A stretch of DNA of 64,000 nucleotides from Devosia sp. (lineage in GTDB: Bacteria; Pseudomonadota; Alphaproteobacteria; Rhizobiales; Devosiaceae): the NCBI RefSeq assembly GCF_028290625.1, contig NZ_JAQGJM010000012.1, positions 186,001 through 250,000 of the forward strand, read 5' to 3'. Under the pieces are notes generated by a model. It saw only the letters and a list, made by a program, of their open reading frames with translations. It did no database searches and had not been told where the DNA came from. A program made the position numbers and the translations under genes. Of this stretch, positions 62,196-64,000 are shown piece by piece; position 1 is the stretch's first letter, and every line of letters begins with the position of its first letter.

Positions 62196-63680
62196 CTACG
62201 AATCCAGCAGTTCGCGGTGTTCGGTATTGGACTTCTCCAGCGCCTCAACCAGATTGGCTTCTTCGTTGAAATATTTGGCGCGCTCGGTGAATTGCGGCTT
62301 GGTAATGCCGGTCGAGCGATGACGGCCCATCAGCATGCCGGAACTGTCTTCGCCCATGATGTCGTAGAGGAACACGTCCTGGGTCACGATGACGTCGCCT
62401 TCCATGCCGAGCACTTCGGTGATGTGGGTGATGCGGCGCGAACCGTCGCGCAGGCGGGCGGCCTGGACCACGACGTCGATGGACGAGCAGATCATTTCGC
62501 GGATGGTGCGGCTGGGCAGCGCATAGCCGCCCATGGTGATCATGGATTCAAGGCGGCTCAGGGCTTCGCGCGGGCTGTTGGCATGCAACGTGCCCATGGA
62601 GCCGTCATGGCCGGTGTTCATGGCCTGGAGCAGATCGAAGCTCTCGGGCCCGCGCACTTCGCCGACGATGATGCGTTCCGGCCGCATACGCAGGCAGTTC
62701 TTGATCAGGTCGCGCATGGTGATTTCGCCTTCGCCCTCAAGGTTGGGCGGGCGAGTTTCGAGGCGCACCACGTGCGGCTGCTGCAATTGCAGTTCGGCGG
62801 AGTCTTCGCAGGTGATGACGCGTTCGTCTTTTTCGATGAAGGCGGTCATGCAGTTGAGCAGCGTGGTCTTGCCCGAACCGGTACCGCCCGAGATCAGCAC
62901 ATTGGCGCGCACCCGGCCCAGAATCCGCAGCACCTCGGCCCCTTCGGGCGAGATCGAGCCGTATTTGACCAGTTGCTGCAGCGTCAGCTTGTCCTTCTTG
63001 AACTTACGAATGGTGAGCGCGGCGCCATCAATCGCCAGCGGGGGCGCGATGACGTTGACGCGCGAGCCGTCGGGCAAGCGGGCGTCGCAAATGGGGGAGC
63101 TTTCATCGACGCGGCGGCCGACCTGGGACACGATGCGCTGGCACACGTTCATCAGGTGCGCGTCGTCGCGGAAGCGCACATTGGTGAGCTTCACCCGGCC
63201 GGCGACTTCGATATAGCACTTCTGCGACCCGTTCACCATGATGTCGGAGATGTCGTCGCGCGCCAGCAGCGGCTCCAGCGGGCCATAGCCGAGCACGTCG
63301 TTGCAGATATCCTCCAGCAGGTCTTCCTGCTCGGAGATCGACATGATGATAGATTTGAGCGCGATGATTTCGGCGACGATGTCGCGGATTTCCTCGCGCG
63401 CCGCGTCCTGGTCCATGGTGGCGAGCTGGCTCAGATCGATCGAGTCGATCAGCGCATTGAAGATCGCCGACTTGGTCTGGAAATAGTCCTTGTCGCGCTG
63501 TGCATCGACGGGCGAGCGGACGTCGACCACTTCGTCATTGTTGCGCAGGCGCGCGGCGGCGCTGTCGCTGTCACTGGCGCGGCGGACGGGTTCGGCGGCG
63601 CGCGTGGGACTGGCGATCGGACGTGCGACCTCCGCGACCCCGGGGGTATTGCCGCCAAATGATGTGCGCTTGCCAAACAT
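62196..63680 (-). CDS. tadA: Tad/Flp pilus secretion ATPase TadA (CpaF)
   Basis: A 494-residue type II/IV secretion ATPase. A variable N-terminus (1-70), a domain with GYGPLEPLLARDDISDIMVN, Walker A GGTGSGKTT (about 265-273), the Asp box VITCEDSAELQL, RMRPERIIVGEVRGPE and Walker B-like region, and GTLHANSPREALSRLESM. It powers pilus extension and retraction in the Tad system. Confidence 0.95.
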   Translation of the reverse strand: MFGKRTSFGGNTPGVAEVARPIASPTRAAEPVRRASDSDSAAARLRNNDEVVDVRSPVDAQRDKDYFQTKSAIFNALIDSIDLSQLATMDQDAAREEIRDIVAEIIALKSIIMSISEQEDLLEDICNDVLGYGPLEPLLARDDISDIMVNGSQKCYIEVAGRVKLTNVRFRDDAHLMNVCQRIVSQVGRRVDESSPICDARLPDGSRVNVIAPPLAIDGAALTIRKFKKDKLTLQQLVKYGSISPEGAEVLRILGRVRANVLISGGTGSGKTTLLNCMTAFIEKDERVITCEDSAELQLQQPHVVRLETRPPNLEGEGEITMRDLIKNCLRMRPERIIVGEVRGPESFDLLQAMNTGHDGSMGTLHANSPREALSRLESMITMGGYALPSRTIREMICSSIDVVVQAARLRDGSRRITHITEVLGMEGDVIVTQDVFLYDIMGEDSSGMLMGRHRSTGITKPQFTERAKYFNEEANLVEALEKSNTEHRELLDS

Positions 63681-63720
63681 GAGTTCTACCGTTTCAACGT
63701 GCCGGGGTCAGAAAGTCCGA

Positions 63721-64000
63721 TCAGGCCCGTTTCTTGAGGAAGGACGGCATCTTGAGGGACGATCCCCTGCCGGCCGATTGTACCGCCTGGCGGCCTGTCA
63801 CATGCAGGCCGACCGCGCGGTAAATGTCGTTGATCTTGTTGTTGGCCGAGACCTCGGCGATCATCTGGCCGTTATTGGCCGCGGTGCCGAACAAAGCCGC
63901 ATCGAACGGAATGGTGCCGAGCAGGCGGCATTCGATCGAGGACGCGAATTCGCCGGGGCTGATTTCGGGACGGCGCGGCAGGCCGAACTTGTTGATGATC
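63721..64000 (-). CDS. cpaE: C-terminal part of CpaE-like pilus protein
   Basis: The reverse strand is open from the window edge to a TGA at 63721, giving 93 residues: NKFGLPRRPEISPGEFASSI, ECRLLGTIPFDAALFGTAAN, NGQMIAEVSANNKINDIYRA and a Lys/Arg-rich end. This matches the end of CpaE/TadZ, a MinD-like ATPase fold protein that places the Tad machinery at the pole. It is 40 bases upstream of tadA in the same direction. Confidence 0.87.
   Translation of the reverse strand, partial: IINKFGLPRRPEISPGEFASSIECRLLGTIPFDAALFGTAANNGQMIAEVSANNKINDIYRAVGLHVTGRQAVQSAGRGSSLKMPSFLKKRA

Noticed and set aside
61833..63662. 609-residue plus-strand open frame opposite tadA/tadB
   Set aside because: It is the complement of well-conserved genes; its composition (His, Asp, Gly, Ala rich) is typical of antisense frames in high-GC DNA.

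Overview
The window is a high-GC chromosomal segment of an alphaproteobacterium, most likely a Devosia or a close relative in the Hyphomicrobiales. This is inferred from gene order (dapD-dapE with truA-fmt-def nearby, ffs-dnaX-ybaB-recR, a cpaE-tadA-tadB-tadC block), from a DnaX that lacks the zinc cysteines, and from many short GC-rich palindromic repeats between genes. No phage, insertion sequence, CRISPR array, tRNA or rRNA was seen.

Layout. 1-1.2 kb: the start of a membrane protein cut by the window edge, and a PPK2 polyphosphate kinase. 1.4-8.3 kb: an N-formylglutamate amidohydrolase-like enzyme, an ethanolamine-type permease, a glutamine synthetase-like ligase, an aldehyde dehydrogenase and an iron alcohol dehydrogenase. 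Together these read as a gamma-glutamylation route for an amino alcohol. 8.4-11 kb: a mannonate/fructuronate oxidoreductase divergent from a KDG-type kinase. 11-16.5 kb: a VOC dioxygenase-like protein, an ABC exporter, an M29 aminopeptidase and a YdcF protein. 16.7-26.6 kb: an oxidative L-fucose-type catabolic locus made of a minus-strand operon (binding protein, two permeases, ATPase, an unassigned enolase-superfamily enzyme, keto-deoxy-fuconate dehydrogenase, L-fuconate dehydratase) and a plus-strand operon (IclR regulator, lactonase, mutarotase). 26.7-31.1 kb: a tightly coupled five-gene operon (Gfo/Idh oxidoreductase, MaoC, CaiB CoA-transferase, signal-less solute-binding-like protein, second MaoC) whose upstream dyad resembles a site in front of the fucose transporter operon. 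31.3-38.3 kb: a TIM-barrel epimerase, a diguanylate cyclase, two flavin disulfide-reductase-family enzymes and a LOG-family protein.

38.4-57.6 kb is largely housekeeping: dapD, two DUF805 proteins, dapE, two membrane proteins, truA, fmt, def, rmuC, small unknown proteins, a dienelactone hydrolase with a Tat-like leader, recR, ebfC, dnaX, the SRP RNA, pheA, a membrane cytochrome c, a hydroxyacid dehydrogenase, a MarR-GNAT fusion and an M17 aminopeptidase. 57.7-64 kb: a TadD-like lipoprotein, a TetR-SDR pair with matching operators, and the tadC-tadB-tadA-cpaE pilus genes, with cpaE running off the edge.

Most notable observations: the putative gamma-glutamyl amino-alcohol operon with a hairpin in each of three successive spacers and a perfect 10-bp dyad upstream; the CoA-transferase/MaoC/signal-less binding-protein operon sharing an operator-like motif with the sugar locus; and a four-copy ~157-bp tandem array whose unit carries a copy of the 3' end of truA. 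All functions come from motif and family recognition by eye; no database search was run.
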